Below are positions 41,694 through 50,307 of a DNA stretch of 64,000 nucleotides, in pieces. Source of the DNA: Marinobacterium rhizophilum (GTDB lineage Bacteria > Pseudomonadota > Gammaproteobacteria > Pseudomonadales > Balneatricaceae). The notes below the pieces were generated by a model. It worked only from the letters and a program-made list of their open reading frames with translations. It was not told where the DNA came from and searched no databases. How positions within the stretch are numbered: the first letter of the stretch is position 1; each line of letters starts with the position of its first letter. The stretch spans positions 4,030,001 to 4,094,000 of the forward strand of contig NZ_CP073347.1 in NCBI RefSeq assembly GCF_024397915.1, given 5' to 3'. A program made the position numbers and the translations under genes.

Positions 41694-42323
41694 CTAGGCC
41701 GCTGGTTGCAGCCGGGCAAGTTGGCGGTCATGGCGTCGCCGCAACAGCCCCAGCGCACAGATGGCACCGATCAGTGCCAGCAGCATGTCGGACTGGGTAT
41801 CCCAGACATAGCCTTGGGTGCCCAGAAATGACTCGGCGGCTTCATCACTGAGCAGCGCAACCCACCACTCGATCAGCTCGTAAAAGGCGCTCAGGGCCAG
41901 GCAGAAGCAGATGATGAGGAAGACGCGCCAGGCGTCCCCGTTGATGACCTGCAGGCGCAACAGCAGCTCCCGCGCTACCATGGCGGGTACAAAACCCTGG
42001 GCGAAATGCCCGACCTTGTCGTAGTTGTTACGTGAACTGTCGGTCCATTGGGCAATCTGATCGAATAGCGGCACCTCTGCGTATGTATAATGCCCCCCCA
42101 CCATCAGGATGATGCAATGGAGCAGGATCAGGCCGTAATTCAGGGGCGTGAGGGGAAAGCGCCGCCGCGTGACGCCCAGCAAGACCAGGGCCACCAGCGC
42201 TGGCAGGACTTCCAGCCACCAGGTCAGGCGATCCCTGGGAGCAATGGCTGACCAGAGCAGTACGGTGCCAAACACCAGCAACCATAACAGGACGGGGGCC
42301 TTGCGCTGAGTATCGGGGTACAT
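41694..42323 (-). CDS. DUF2238 (YjdF-family) membrane protein
   Basis: 209 residues with about six membrane segments. Family features: LTPLNYGLILLHCIILMVGG, YDKVGHFAQGFVPAMVAREL, FYELIEWWVALLSDEAAESF and GTQGYVWDTQSDMLLALIGA. The molecular function is unknown. The start is the ATG at 42323 behind aaggag. It is divergent from the cupin gene. Confidence 0.9.
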   Translation of the reverse strand: MYPDTQRKAPVLLWLLVFGTVLLWSAIAPRDRLTWWLEVLPALVALVLLGVTRRRFPLTPLNYGLILLHCIILMVGGHYTYAEVPLFDQIAQWTDSSRNNYDKVGHFAQGFVPAMVARELLLRLQVINGDAWRVFLIICFCLALSAFYELIEWWVALLSDEAAESFLGTQGYVWDTQSDMLLALIGAICALGLLRRRHDRQLARLQPAA

Positions 42324-42366
42324 AACCGGCTCCTTGCCGACGGGGCTCAAACGAGAGGGTGCGATC

Positions 42367-43053
42367 ATGATAGCAGTCAATGGCGATATGGCCCGGCGTG
42401 TTCATATCAATACCGACGCCGAGCCCTGGCTGCCGAGCCCGGGTGGCGAGGTACTGCGCAAGCGCCTGCACCTGGTGGGCAGCGCCGAGGGAGGCGAGGT
42501 GACCTCCCTGGTACGGTACCCGGCGGGCGCCGAGTTTCCGCTGCACCCCCATCCCGATGGTGAAGAAATTCTGGTACTGGCGGGCGTTTTTACAGACCAG
42601 GAAGGGGACTGGCCGGCGGGCAGCTACATGCTGAACCCCGTGGGTTTTGAACATGCACCCTCGTCTAAGGACGGTTGCCTGCTGTTCGTCAAGTTGCGCC
42701 AGTATGCAGGGTCCAGGCATCACTTTTCGGTGGTGACCAAGGAGCTGGACTGGCAGCCGACCGAAGCCGGCGTGCAGCGCAAGGTGCTGTACCAGGAACA
42801 GGGGCATGCCGAGAGCATGCGGCTGGAACGCTGGAGCCCCGAAACCCTGCCGGCGCTGCGTCGCTATCCCGGCGGCGTTGAAATACTGGTGATCGAAGGC
42901 AGTTTTAACGATGAACAGGGCCACTACCAGTGCCATGACTGGTTGCGTCTGCCGGCCGGTGCCCAGCATCGAATGGCCAGCAAGACCGGCTGCAAGCTCT
43001 ATATCAAGGAAGGCGGGCTGGCTGCACTGCGTTCGGTACCTGCGCAGGACTGA
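42367..43053 (+). CDS. ChrR-like double cupin protein
   Basis: 228 residues from the ATG at 42367. Two cupin modules: the first has YPAGAEFPLHPHPDGEEILV with the metal-type His and Glu pattern and YMLNPVGFEHAPSSKDGC; the second has YPGGVEILVIEGSF and LRLPAGAQHRMASKTGC. It resembles the C-terminal cupin of ChrR anti-sigma factors, but no ECF sigma gene is adjacent, so it may be a stand-alone cupin. An upstream TTG in frame is less likely. Confidence 0.8.
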   Translation: MIAVNGDMARRVHINTDAEPWLPSPGGEVLRKRLHLVGSAEGGEVTSLVRYPAGAEFPLHPHPDGEEILVLAGVFTDQEGDWPAGSYMLNPVGFEHAPSSKDGCLLFVKLRQYAGSRHHFSVVTKELDWQPTEAGVQRKVLYQEQGHAESMRLERWSPETLPALRRYPGGVEILVIEGSFNDEQGHYQCHDWLRLPAGAQHRMASKTGCKLYIKEGGLAALRSVPAQD

Positions 43054-43077
43054 AACGCAGGCAGGGGCTCCAGTGAC

Positions 43078-43515
43078 TCAGCTTTCGAGCAAGAAGGTCA
43101 CGGGACCATCGTTGGTCAGGGAGACCTGCATGTCGGCGCCAAAACGACCGCAGGCCACCTCCCTGTGCCGGGACCTGGCCTGCTGCACGAAGTAGTCGTA
43201 CAGCTGCTCGCCAAGCTCAGGGCTGGCACCGGAGGAAAAACCGGGGCGCAACCCCTTGCGTGTATCCGCCACCAGAGTGAACTGGGACACCACCAGCAAA
43301 CCACCACCGGACTGGGGCAGGTTGAGGTTCATCTTGCCTTCGGCATCGCTGAATATGCGGTAACCCAGTACCTTGCTCAGCAGCTTGTCGGCTGCCGCCT
43401 GATCATCGTCACGTTCGACTCCCAGCAGTACCAGCATGCCCGCGCCAATGCGGCCCGTGCACTCTTCGCCCACCATCACCCGGGCGCTGCTGACCCGCTG
43501 TATTAACGCTTTCAT
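43078..43515 (-). CDS. dtd: D-aminoacyl-tRNA deacylase
   Basis: 145 residues, full length. It begins MKALIQRVSSARVMVGEE and has the two family motifs, SQFTLVAD and the trans Gly-Pro motif in TNDGPVTFLLES. It removes D-amino acids mischarged on tRNA and acts as a homodimer in the cytoplasm. It lies beside proline iminopeptidase, 127 bases away, with a heptamer tract in the gap. Confidence 0.96.
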   Translation of the reverse strand: MKALIQRVSSARVMVGEECTGRIGAGMLVLLGVERDDDQAAADKLLSKVLGYRIFSDAEGKMNLNLPQSGGGLLVVSQFTLVADTRKGLRPGFSSGASPELGEQLYDYFVQQARSRHREVACGRFGADMQVSLTNDGPVTFLLES

Positions 43516-43593
43516 CGCTTAATGTCCGTATCAAAGGCATAAAAGGGCGCATGCTAACACGGTTGCCGCTAAGAGCTTGGCGTTTTCAACTGT

Positions 43594-43628
43594 CTTGCCC
43601 CTTGCCCCTTGCCCCTTGCCCCTTGCCC
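43594..43628. repeat. Heptanucleotide tandem repeat (CTTGCCC)n
   Basis: Five perfect CTTGCCC units lie just beyond the 3' end of the proline iminopeptidase gene. The unit is the reverse complement of GGGCAAG, the variant found in the tract at 9254-9281. Confidence 0.9.
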
Positions 43629-43642
43629 CTTGAGCCGGCTCT

Positions 43643-44593
43643 TCAAGCCAGGCTGCGGGCAAAGTCGTCGGTGGCTTCCACCAGGTTGCTGATGATACCG
43701 GGCTCGAAGGCCGAATGGCCGGCATCGCGCACCAGGTGCAGCTCGGCCTGGGGCAGGGCCTGGTGCAGTGCATGAGCCTGTTCGGGGGGGCAGACCACAT
43801 CGTAGCGTCCTTGCACGATGACAGTGGGAATGTCGCGAATAACAGCGGCATCACGCAGGATTTGGTCCGGCTCCAGAAAGGCCTGGTTAACGAAGTAGTG
43901 GCATTCGATGCGGGCCATGGCCAATGCCACATGGGGGTCAGCGCAGTGATCCACCACCTGGCTGTTGGGGTCCAGGGTTGAGCAGCGCCCCTCCCAGAGT
44001 GACCAGGCCTTGGCGGCGGACATGCGGGCAATTTCGTTGTCGGCGGTCAGGCGGCGATGATAGGCGTTCAGCATGTCGCCGCGCTCGGACAGCGGTATGG
44101 GCTGCTCGAAATGCTCCCAGTAGTCGGGAAACAGCGCATTGGCGCCGCGCTGATAAAACCACTGCAGATCCTGATCGCGGCACAGGAAAATCCCCCGCAG
44201 GATCAGGCCGCACACCCGTTCGGGATGCTTCTGGGCGTACACCAGGCTGAGGGTTGAGCCCCAGGAACCGCCGAACAGCAGCCAGCGATCGATTCCCAGC
44301 AGGACGCGAATGCGCTCCATATCGTCCACCAGGTGCGCGGTGGTGTTGGATTTCAGGGAGGCGTGGGGACGCGAGCGACCGCAACCGCGCTGATCAAACA
44401 GGATGATGCGGTACTTGGCCGGATCGAAGAAACGCCGGTGCGTTGCGCTGCAGCCGCCACCGGGTCCGCCATGCACGAAGAGCACCGGAATGCCCTGCGG
44501 GCTGCCGCTCTCTTCCACATAGAGATTGTGGATCTGGTCCACCTGCAGACGGTGCTCGGCGTAGGTCGGAAGATCGGGATACAGGGTGCGCAT
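43643..44593 (-). CDS. pip: Proline iminopeptidase
   Basis: 316 residues from the ATG at 44593 (MRTLYPDLPTYAEHRLQVD). Alpha/beta hydrolase with HGGPGGGCSATHRRFF, DQRGCGRS, the nucleophile Ser in FGGSWGSTLSL, Asp in VQGRYDVVCPP and His in DAGHSAFEP. It removes N-terminal proline from peptides. The long in-frame extension upstream lacks family similarity and was not used. Confidence 0.93.
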   Translation of the reverse strand: MRTLYPDLPTYAEHRLQVDQIHNLYVEESGSPQGIPVLFVHGGPGGGCSATHRRFFDPAKYRIILFDQRGCGRSRPHASLKSNTTAHLVDDMERIRVLLGIDRWLLFGGSWGSTLSLVYAQKHPERVCGLILRGIFLCRDQDLQWFYQRGANALFPDYWEHFEQPIPLSERGDMLNAYHRRLTADNEIARMSAAKAWSLWEGRCSTLDPNSQVVDHCADPHVALAMARIECHYFVNQAFLEPDQILRDAAVIRDIPTVIVQGRYDVVCPPEQAHALHQALPQAELHLVRDAGHSAFEPGIISNLVEATDDFARSLA

Positions 44594-44699
44594 CTTCTGG
44601 GTATCCGTATTGGGTGGGTTGGCAACGGCAAGGCCTAAGTATAAGGCCGGCTCGCAACCTGTAAAGAAACCCGCTGGATACAGTTTCTGTGTTACGACG

Positions 44700-45470
44700 T
44701 CAGACCAGCCCGCCATCAACGATATAGGTTTGGGCCGTGATCATCCTGCTGTCGTCGGCGGCGAGAAACAGCACCATGCGGGATACATCGTCCGGCTCCA
44801 GCTTCTGGTGCAGGCTTTGATTGGCCAGAACGTCCTGCTCGAGTTTGGCATCCCACCAGAGGTCTTTCTGGCGTGGCGTAATGACCCAGCCGGGCAATAC
44901 CGTATTGACCCTGATATTCGCATGCCCCAGGTCGCGGGACAGGGTGCGGGTCAGGCCGATCGTGCCGGCCTTGGCGGTGGCGTAGGGGGATATGTTGGCC
45001 GAGCGGCGCATAAAGCTCGGCGAGCTGAAGTTGATGATGGAACCGCCGCCGCTGGCGGCCATGCCGTCGTGTACCGCCTGGCAGGCGAAAAACACATGGC
45101 GCAAATTCACCGCCTGCATCGCATCCCAGGCGGCTACGTCTATATCCTTGAACGCATAGCGGGTATCCCGTGCGGCATTGTTGACCAGCACACGGATGGG
45201 CCCCAGGGTTTCACTGGCCGTCGCGATTGCCTGTTGCAGTGCGGCTATGTCGGTCAGGTCACAGGGTATGAACAGCGGATCCCGGCTGCCGGTGCCTGCA
45301 AGCCGCGCACAGAGTTCGCTGGCAGCTTGCTGATCGATATCGACAAAGCAGACTTTGGACCCCTGGGCGACAAAGTGCTCGACCATAGAGGCGCCAATGC
45401 CGGTCGCACCGCCGGTGATAAAGACAGTCCGGTCTTGCAGGCTGGGATAGCGGCTGTATTCAGTGCTCAT
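44700..45470 (-). CDS. Short-chain dehydrogenase/reductase of the sugar-acid operon
   Basis: 256 residues. NAD-binding TVFITGGATGIGASMVEHF, the NNAARDTRY segment, catalytic Ser in INFSSPSFM, Tyr and Lys in YATAKAG, and the C-terminal YIVDGGLV. It is the last gene of the iolG-led operon next to an HpcH aldolase, an SMP-30 lactonase and an IlvD/Edd dehydratase, so it likely oxidises a sugar or a 2-keto-3-deoxy acid. The exact substrate is unknown. Confidence 0.88.
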   Translation of the reverse strand: MSTEYSRYPSLQDRTVFITGGATGIGASMVEHFVAQGSKVCFVDIDQQAASELCARLAGTGSRDPLFIPCDLTDIAALQQAIATASETLGPIRVLVNNAARDTRYAFKDIDVAAWDAMQAVNLRHVFFACQAVHDGMAASGGGSIINFSSPSFMRRSANISPYATAKAGTIGLTRTLSRDLGHANIRVNTVLPGWVITPRQKDLWWDAKLEQDVLANQSLHQKLEPDDVSRMVLFLAADDSRMITAQTYIVDGGLV

Positions 45471-45538
45471 ATCGGGTCTCCAGGTCGGTCTTGTTTTGGG
45501 CTGTACGGCAGGAAGGGTTGCTGTTTGCGTGGCGGCGG

Positions 45539-46324
45539 TTAATAAACGGCAGGGGCGTCGTTGCCCGCCGGATTAAAGTGTTTGAGAATCTGTTTGGAAC
45601 CCGCCGCCAGCATGCGCACATCGGAGCCGATGGTGACAAACCGGAAACCCTTGTCGATCATCTGTTGCGCGTATTCGGGCGTACCGTTATGGATGCCAGC
45701 AATCACGCCATGGGCCTGGGCGCGGGCCAGAATATGATCAATGGCATCCACCACTGCGGGTTCGGTCGGATCAAATTGTGGCTTGCAGCCCAGAGCGCTG
45801 GACAGGTCCGCCGGGCCTATGTAAACCGCATCCAGGCCCTCGACAGATAGAATGTCATCCAGGTTTTCCAGCGCCTCCAGGGTTTCGATCATCGCGAAGC
45901 GCACTATGGTGTCGTTGGCCTGTGCCGGGTAATCTGCACCGCCATAGAGAAAGGCCCGGATAGGCCCGTAACTGCGCGTGCCCTGGGGCGGGTAACGGGT
46001 GGCACTGACCAGCAGTTCGGCATCTGCCCGGGTATTGATCATCGGGCAGATAACGGCATAGGCACCGGCATCGAGGGTTTTCATCAGGAACCCGGGATCC
46101 AGCCAGGGCACGCGCACAATGGGCGCTGTCTGTGTGGTCGATATGGCCGTGAGCATCTGCACGGCGCTCTGGTAGTCGATAACCCCGTGTTGCAGGTCGA
46201 TGGTCAGGCTGTCCCAGCCCTGGTGCGCCATGGTTTCGGCGGCAAAGCTGCTGGGCAGGGATAGCCAGCTGTTAATGACACAGCCGCCGGACTGCCAGAT
46301 GGTTCTCAGTGGGTTCGCGCGCAT
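45539..46324 (-). CDS. HpcH/HpaI-family aldolase
   Basis: 261 residues from the ATG at 46324. Class II pyruvate aldolase features: DSLTIDLQHGVIDYQSAV, PIVRVPWLDPGFLMKTLDAG, YAVICPMINTRADAE, RFAMIETLEALENLDDIL and VYIGPADLSSALG. The family cleaves 2-keto-3-deoxy or 4-hydroxy-2-keto acids to pyruvate and an aldehyde, using a divalent metal. Lying after the dehydratase and lactonase genes, it would carry out the cleavage step of a non-phosphorylated sugar-acid pathway. Confidence 0.88.
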   Translation of the reverse strand: MRANPLRTIWQSGGCVINSWLSLPSSFAAETMAHQGWDSLTIDLQHGVIDYQSAVQMLTAISTTQTAPIVRVPWLDPGFLMKTLDAGAYAVICPMINTRADAELLVSATRYPPQGTRSYGPIRAFLYGGADYPAQANDTIVRFAMIETLEALENLDDILSVEGLDAVYIGPADLSSALGCKPQFDPTEPAVVDAIDHILARAQAHGVIAGIHNGTPEYAQQMIDKGFRFVTIGSDVRMLAAGSKQILKHFNPAGNDAPAVY

Positions 46325-46358
46325 AGAGCTTCTCCTTGCGGGGCGGGGGCGGGGCGAG

Positions 46359-47243
46359 CTAGCCCCCGGCGAATTGTGCGATGGGTACCCCGGGTACATC
46401 GACACGCAGGGCGAAGATGCCACCCGCCTGCGGATAATCCTGCAATGCCTGGGCCTGCAGGCCGGTGCTCAGGGACGTGAGATACAGGGTTTTCATGTCC
46501 GGACCGCCGAAGCAGGGCATGGTCGGGGTCGGGCATGGCACTGCCACCTGCCGGTCGAGCCTGCCATCGGGGGACCAGCGGTTCAGTACGCCGGCAAAGA
46601 CACCGGCGCTCCAGTAATAGCCCTCCATATCGGTTGCGCCGCCATCGGGCATGCCATGCACGGCACTGTCGGTACGCACCAGTTGCCGCTTGTGACTGAG
46701 GCTGCCATCCAGTGGGCTGTAGTCCCAGGCCCAGATGGTGTGCGCGCGGGTGTCGGCGTGGTAAAGGGTTTGGCCGTCGGGGCTCCATGCCAGTCCGTTG
46801 GACACGATCAGCTCGTCCAGTACCCTGTGGCTGCTGCCATCGGGGTCCAGTCGATAGAGCGCGCCTATGGGTCGGCTTTTTTGCTGCTCATCCATGGTGC
46901 CGACAAAAAAACGCCCGTCCGGCGATACCTTGCCATCATTGAAACGGGTCTGGGCATTGGGCTCTCCCGCCGGCACATTGAGCAGACGCAGCTGCCCGTT
47001 TTCAAAATCAAAGTGATAGAGCCCGCCGCGCAGAGCCACCACCGCACCACCGCTTTCACAGAGGCCGAAGGAGCCCAGGGTTTGGGGCATCGGCCAGTGG
47101 CGGGTGACGCCACTGGCAGGCTCAAGGCTGTATATGGCCGGGGCCAGCAGGTCCGCCCAGAACAGGGTTTGCGAGCGGGCACACCAGACCGGTGATTCCC
47201 CCAGCTGTGCCCTGGCATCCAGTACGCAGGTGATCGCGCTCAT
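46359..47243 (-). CDS. SMP-30/gluconolactonase-family lactonase
   Basis: 294 residues, a six-bladed propeller of the SMP-30 type: LGESPVWCARSQTLFWADL with the metal-binding Glu, RFNDGKVSPDGRFFVGTMD, SNGLAWSPDGQTLYHADT with the catalytic-site Asn and Asp, and DGGATDMEGYYWSAG. It opens sugar lactones to aldonic acids. It starts 11 bases after the dehydratase stop, consistent with consecutive steps: dehydrogenase, lactonase, dehydratase, aldolase. Confidence 0.9.
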   Translation of the reverse strand: MSAITCVLDARAQLGESPVWCARSQTLFWADLLAPAIYSLEPASGVTRHWPMPQTLGSFGLCESGGAVVALRGGLYHFDFENGQLRLLNVPAGEPNAQTRFNDGKVSPDGRFFVGTMDEQQKSRPIGALYRLDPDGSSHRVLDELIVSNGLAWSPDGQTLYHADTRAHTIWAWDYSPLDGSLSHKRQLVRTDSAVHGMPDGGATDMEGYYWSAGVFAGVLNRWSPDGRLDRQVAVPCPTPTMPCFGGPDMKTLYLTSLSTGLQAQALQDYPQAGGIFALRVDVPGVPIAQFAGG

Positions 47244-47253
47244 GGCGGGCTCC

Positions 47254-48990
47254 TCAGTAGATGTCAGGCTCAGGCGTCGAGCCGGGAGCGCCGTTCATAA
47301 AGTCGAAGTCACAGCCCTGGTCGGCCTGGGTGACATGGGCCCGGTAAAGCGAGGCGTAGCCATGGGTATGGCGTGGGGTCGGTGCCTTCCAGGCGCTGCG
47401 GCGGCGCTCAAGCTCGGCGGGATCCACCATCAGGTCGAGGCGGCGCGCGCTTACATCGACTTCAATAATGTCGCCGGTCTGTACCAGCGCCAGGGGGCCG
47501 CCCACCGCAGCTTCCGGTGAAACATGCAGGATGCAGGCGCCGTAGCTGGTGCCGCTCATGCGTGAATCCGAGATGCGTACCAGGTCGCGCACGCCCTGTT
47601 CGAGCAGTTTTTTAGGGATCGGCAGCATGCCCCATTCGGGCATGCCGGGGCCGCCAACAGGACCGCCGTTTTTCATGACCAGCACGGTATCGGCGGTCAC
47701 GTCGAGGTCGTCGTCATCGATACGTGCTTTCAGGTCGGCGATGCTTTCAAACACCAGCGCCGGGCCGCTGTGCTTTAGCAGCCGCGGGTCGGCGGCGGTC
47801 GGCTTGATGATGGCACCGCCGGGGGCGAGGGTGCCGCGCAGTACCGCCGTGCCGCCGGCTTCCTGCACCGGGTTATCCAGTGAGCGGATCACCTCCGGGC
47901 GCCAGACTTCGGCATCCTTGATATTGTCATTCAGGGTGCTGCCATTCACGGTCATGACGTTCAGGTGCAGGCGTGATTGCAGCTGCGCCATCAGCGCAGG
48001 CAGGCCGCCGGCATAGTAGAAATCTTCCATCAGGTATTCGCCGGAAGGCTGGATGCAGGCCAGCAGCGGAATACCGGCGGCGATGCGATCGAAATGTTCC
48101 AGATCCAGTGGCACGCCGACACGCCTGGCCAAGGCAATCAGGTGGATAATGGCGTTGGTGGAACCACCAATGGCCATATCGACGGCAATGGCGTTATCGA
48201 AAGCCTCGGCGGTCAGGATATCGGTCGGCTTCAGGTCTTCCCATACCATCTCCACCGCCCGGGCACCGCTGGCGTAGCACATGCGGTTGTGGTTCGAGTC
48301 GACGGCGGGAATGCAGGAGGCTCCCGGCAGGCACATGCCCAGCGCCTCGGCGATGGACATCAGGGTGGCGGCGGTGCCCATGGTCATGCAGGTACCGGGC
48401 GAGCGGGCAATGCCGTCTTCAATGCCGGACCAGGTTTCATCGCTGACATTGCCGATGCGTCGTTCATCCCAGTATTTCCAGACATCGGTGCCGCTGCCCA
48501 GGGTTTTTCCACGCCAGTTGCCACGCAGCATGGGCCCGGCCGGGACATAGATGGTCGGAATATTCATCGAGGCGGCGCCCATCAGCACGCCGGGTGTTGT
48601 CTTGTCGCATCCGCCCATGACCACGGCCCCGTCGATGGGGTAGCTGCGCAGGGTTTCCTCGACTTCCATGGCCAGCAGGTTGCGATACATCATGGCGCTG
48701 GGCTTCATCAGCTGCTCGCCGAGCGAGAGCGCGGGCAGCTCGACCGGGAAGCCGCCGGCCGCGGTGATGCCGCGCTTGATGTCCTTGATGCGCTCGGGGA
48801 AATGCGAGTGACAGGTATTAAGGTCGTTCCAGGTATTGACGATGCCAATGACCGGTTTGCCGACAAACTCCTCGCTCCAGTAGCCCATTTGCTTGGCGCG
48901 TGAGCGGTGGCCAAAGGAGCGCAGATCGTCAGGACCAAACCAGCGGTTGCTGCGCAGGTCTTGCGGCTTTTTTTTATGTGTATTAGTCAT
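47254..48990 (-). CDS. IlvD/Edd-family sugar-acid dehydratase
   Basis: 578 residues, the length of L-arabinonate-type dehydratases. Iron-sulfur cysteines appear in NTCHSHFPER, VMGGCDKTTPG and MCLPGASCIPAVDSNHNRM; LRSNRWFGPDDLRSFGHRSR at the N-terminus and the ISDSRMSGTSYGACILHVSP segment are typical of the pentonate dehydratase branch and differ from true IlvD. It removes water from an aldonic acid to give a 2-keto-3-deoxy acid. Arabinonate, fuconate, xylonate or an inositol-derived acid are the candidates. Confidence 0.9.
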   Translation of the reverse strand: MTNTHKKKPQDLRSNRWFGPDDLRSFGHRSRAKQMGYWSEEFVGKPVIGIVNTWNDLNTCHSHFPERIKDIKRGITAAGGFPVELPALSLGEQLMKPSAMMYRNLLAMEVEETLRSYPIDGAVVMGGCDKTTPGVLMGAASMNIPTIYVPAGPMLRGNWRGKTLGSGTDVWKYWDERRIGNVSDETWSGIEDGIARSPGTCMTMGTAATLMSIAEALGMCLPGASCIPAVDSNHNRMCYASGARAVEMVWEDLKPTDILTAEAFDNAIAVDMAIGGSTNAIIHLIALARRVGVPLDLEHFDRIAAGIPLLACIQPSGEYLMEDFYYAGGLPALMAQLQSRLHLNVMTVNGSTLNDNIKDAEVWRPEVIRSLDNPVQEAGGTAVLRGTLAPGGAIIKPTAADPRLLKHSGPALVFESIADLKARIDDDDLDVTADTVLVMKNGGPVGGPGMPEWGMLPIPKKLLEQGVRDLVRISDSRMSGTSYGACILHVSPEAAVGGPLALVQTGDIIEVDVSARRLDLMVDPAELERRRSAWKAPTPRHTHGYASLYRAHVTQADQGCDFDFMNGAPGSTPEPDIY

Positions 48991-49025
48991 GGCTTTACCT
49001 TGTTTGTCGCCTTGTTCATCGATGA

Positions 49026-50198
49026 TCAGACCGGGCCGCAGAGCTCCCAGCTACCGCCATTGTCACTGGAGCGCAGGGCTGCCTGTACAAAGCGCACGCC
49101 GCTGGCGCCGTCCTGCACACTGGGGTACCAGAGCGACAGCGGCTCAGGCGTGCTGCCTGTCTCGATGGCGACGATGGCTTCGGCAAGGTCGGAGTACAGA
49201 TTGGCAAAGGCTTCGCGATAGCCTTCCGGATGACCGATGGCAATGCGCGTGACGCGATTGGCCGCCTCGCAGAGGCCGGGTCCACCCTTGGTAAAGGTCA
49301 CCGCGGGGGCATCCAGGCGCCGATACAGCAGCTCATTCGGCTGTTCCTGGTGCCACTCGAGACCGCCCTTGCTGCCGAAAATGCGCAGGTAGAGACCGTG
49401 GCTGGCGCCGGCGGCGGCCTGGGTTATCCACAGCATGCCGCGGGCGTTGTTGGCATAGCGCAGCTGAATGCCGGCGTAGTCATGGGCGTCGCGCCCCGGG
49501 ACAACGGTGGTCACATCCGCATTGATTTGCGCCGGTTCCATGCCACTGACATAGGACGCCAGGTGGTAGGAGTGGGTCGCAATATCACCCAGGATGAGGG
49601 AAGGCCCGGCCACGGCCGGGTCCATGTGCCAGTTCTGCCCGCGCTGTTCGGACTCGGTCAGGGCAGCCAGGTGCCCCTGCACATATTCACACTGAACCAT
49701 GCGGATCTCGCCCAGCTCGCCCGCCTCAACCATGGCGCGGGCCTGGCGTACCATGGGGTAGCCGGTATAGCCGTAGGCGACGCAGAACTGGCGATCCGAG
49801 GCTTGAACCCGTTTGACCAGATCCAGGGCTTCGTCCAGGTCGTTGGTCAGGGGTTTTTCACACATGACATGAAAACCGGCTTCCAGCGCCTGGCAGGCGA
49901 GTGCGTAGTGGCTGTTGTTCGGTGTCATGATGGCGACAATGTCCATGCCGTCGGTGCGATCCGCTTCTGTTGCGAACATTTCCTCCGCGCTGCTGTAGGC
50001 GCGGGCAATGCCCAGCTCGTTGGCCGCCGACAGCGAACGCTCGGGGTCGGATGAGAGTACCCCGGCGACCACTTCGTACATTTCCTCAAGCACGGCTGCG
50101 CCCCGATGGACGCTGCCGATAAAGGAGCCCGGGCCGCCACCAATAACACCCAGGCGCAGGCGGCGTCCGAGTTTTCCCATGACTGGGTTGCTGGTCAT
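49026..50198 (-). CDS. Gfo/Idh/MocA-family oxidoreductase
   Basis: 390 residues. Rossmann motif LRLGVIGGGPGSFIGSVHRG, the catalytic Lys in VMCEKPLTNDLDEAL, and the paired Asp/His region SLILGDIATHSYHLASYVSG. It is clearly paralogous to the gene at 59931 (both have GGGxGSxIGxxHRxAA and RxxxAGP-type segments), and both resemble scyllo-inositol or related cyclitol/sugar dehydrogenases. The ATG at 50198 follows a ggag site. It lies second in the iolG-led operon and may supply a second oxidation step. Confidence 0.88.
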   Translation of the reverse strand: MTSNPVMGKLGRRLRLGVIGGGPGSFIGSVHRGAAVLEEMYEVVAGVLSSDPERSLSAANELGIARAYSSAEEMFATEADRTDGMDIVAIMTPNNSHYALACQALEAGFHVMCEKPLTNDLDEALDLVKRVQASDRQFCVAYGYTGYPMVRQARAMVEAGELGEIRMVQCEYVQGHLAALTESEQRGQNWHMDPAVAGPSLILGDIATHSYHLASYVSGMEPAQINADVTTVVPGRDAHDYAGIQLRYANNARGMLWITQAAAGASHGLYLRIFGSKGGLEWHQEQPNELLYRRLDAPAVTFTKGGPGLCEAANRVTRIAIGHPEGYREAFANLYSDLAEAIVAIETGSTPEPLSLWYPSVQDGASGVRFVQAALRSSDNGGSWELCGPV

Positions 50199-50307
50199 CT
50201 AGATTTCTCCTGTGTGTTTGAGGCCGCGGCGCTCAAACGGATAGCGGGTCAGCGCGCGGGGCTGTGCGGCCACTGGCCGGGCCCGCACGGCTGAGAATAG
50301 ACGCGCG

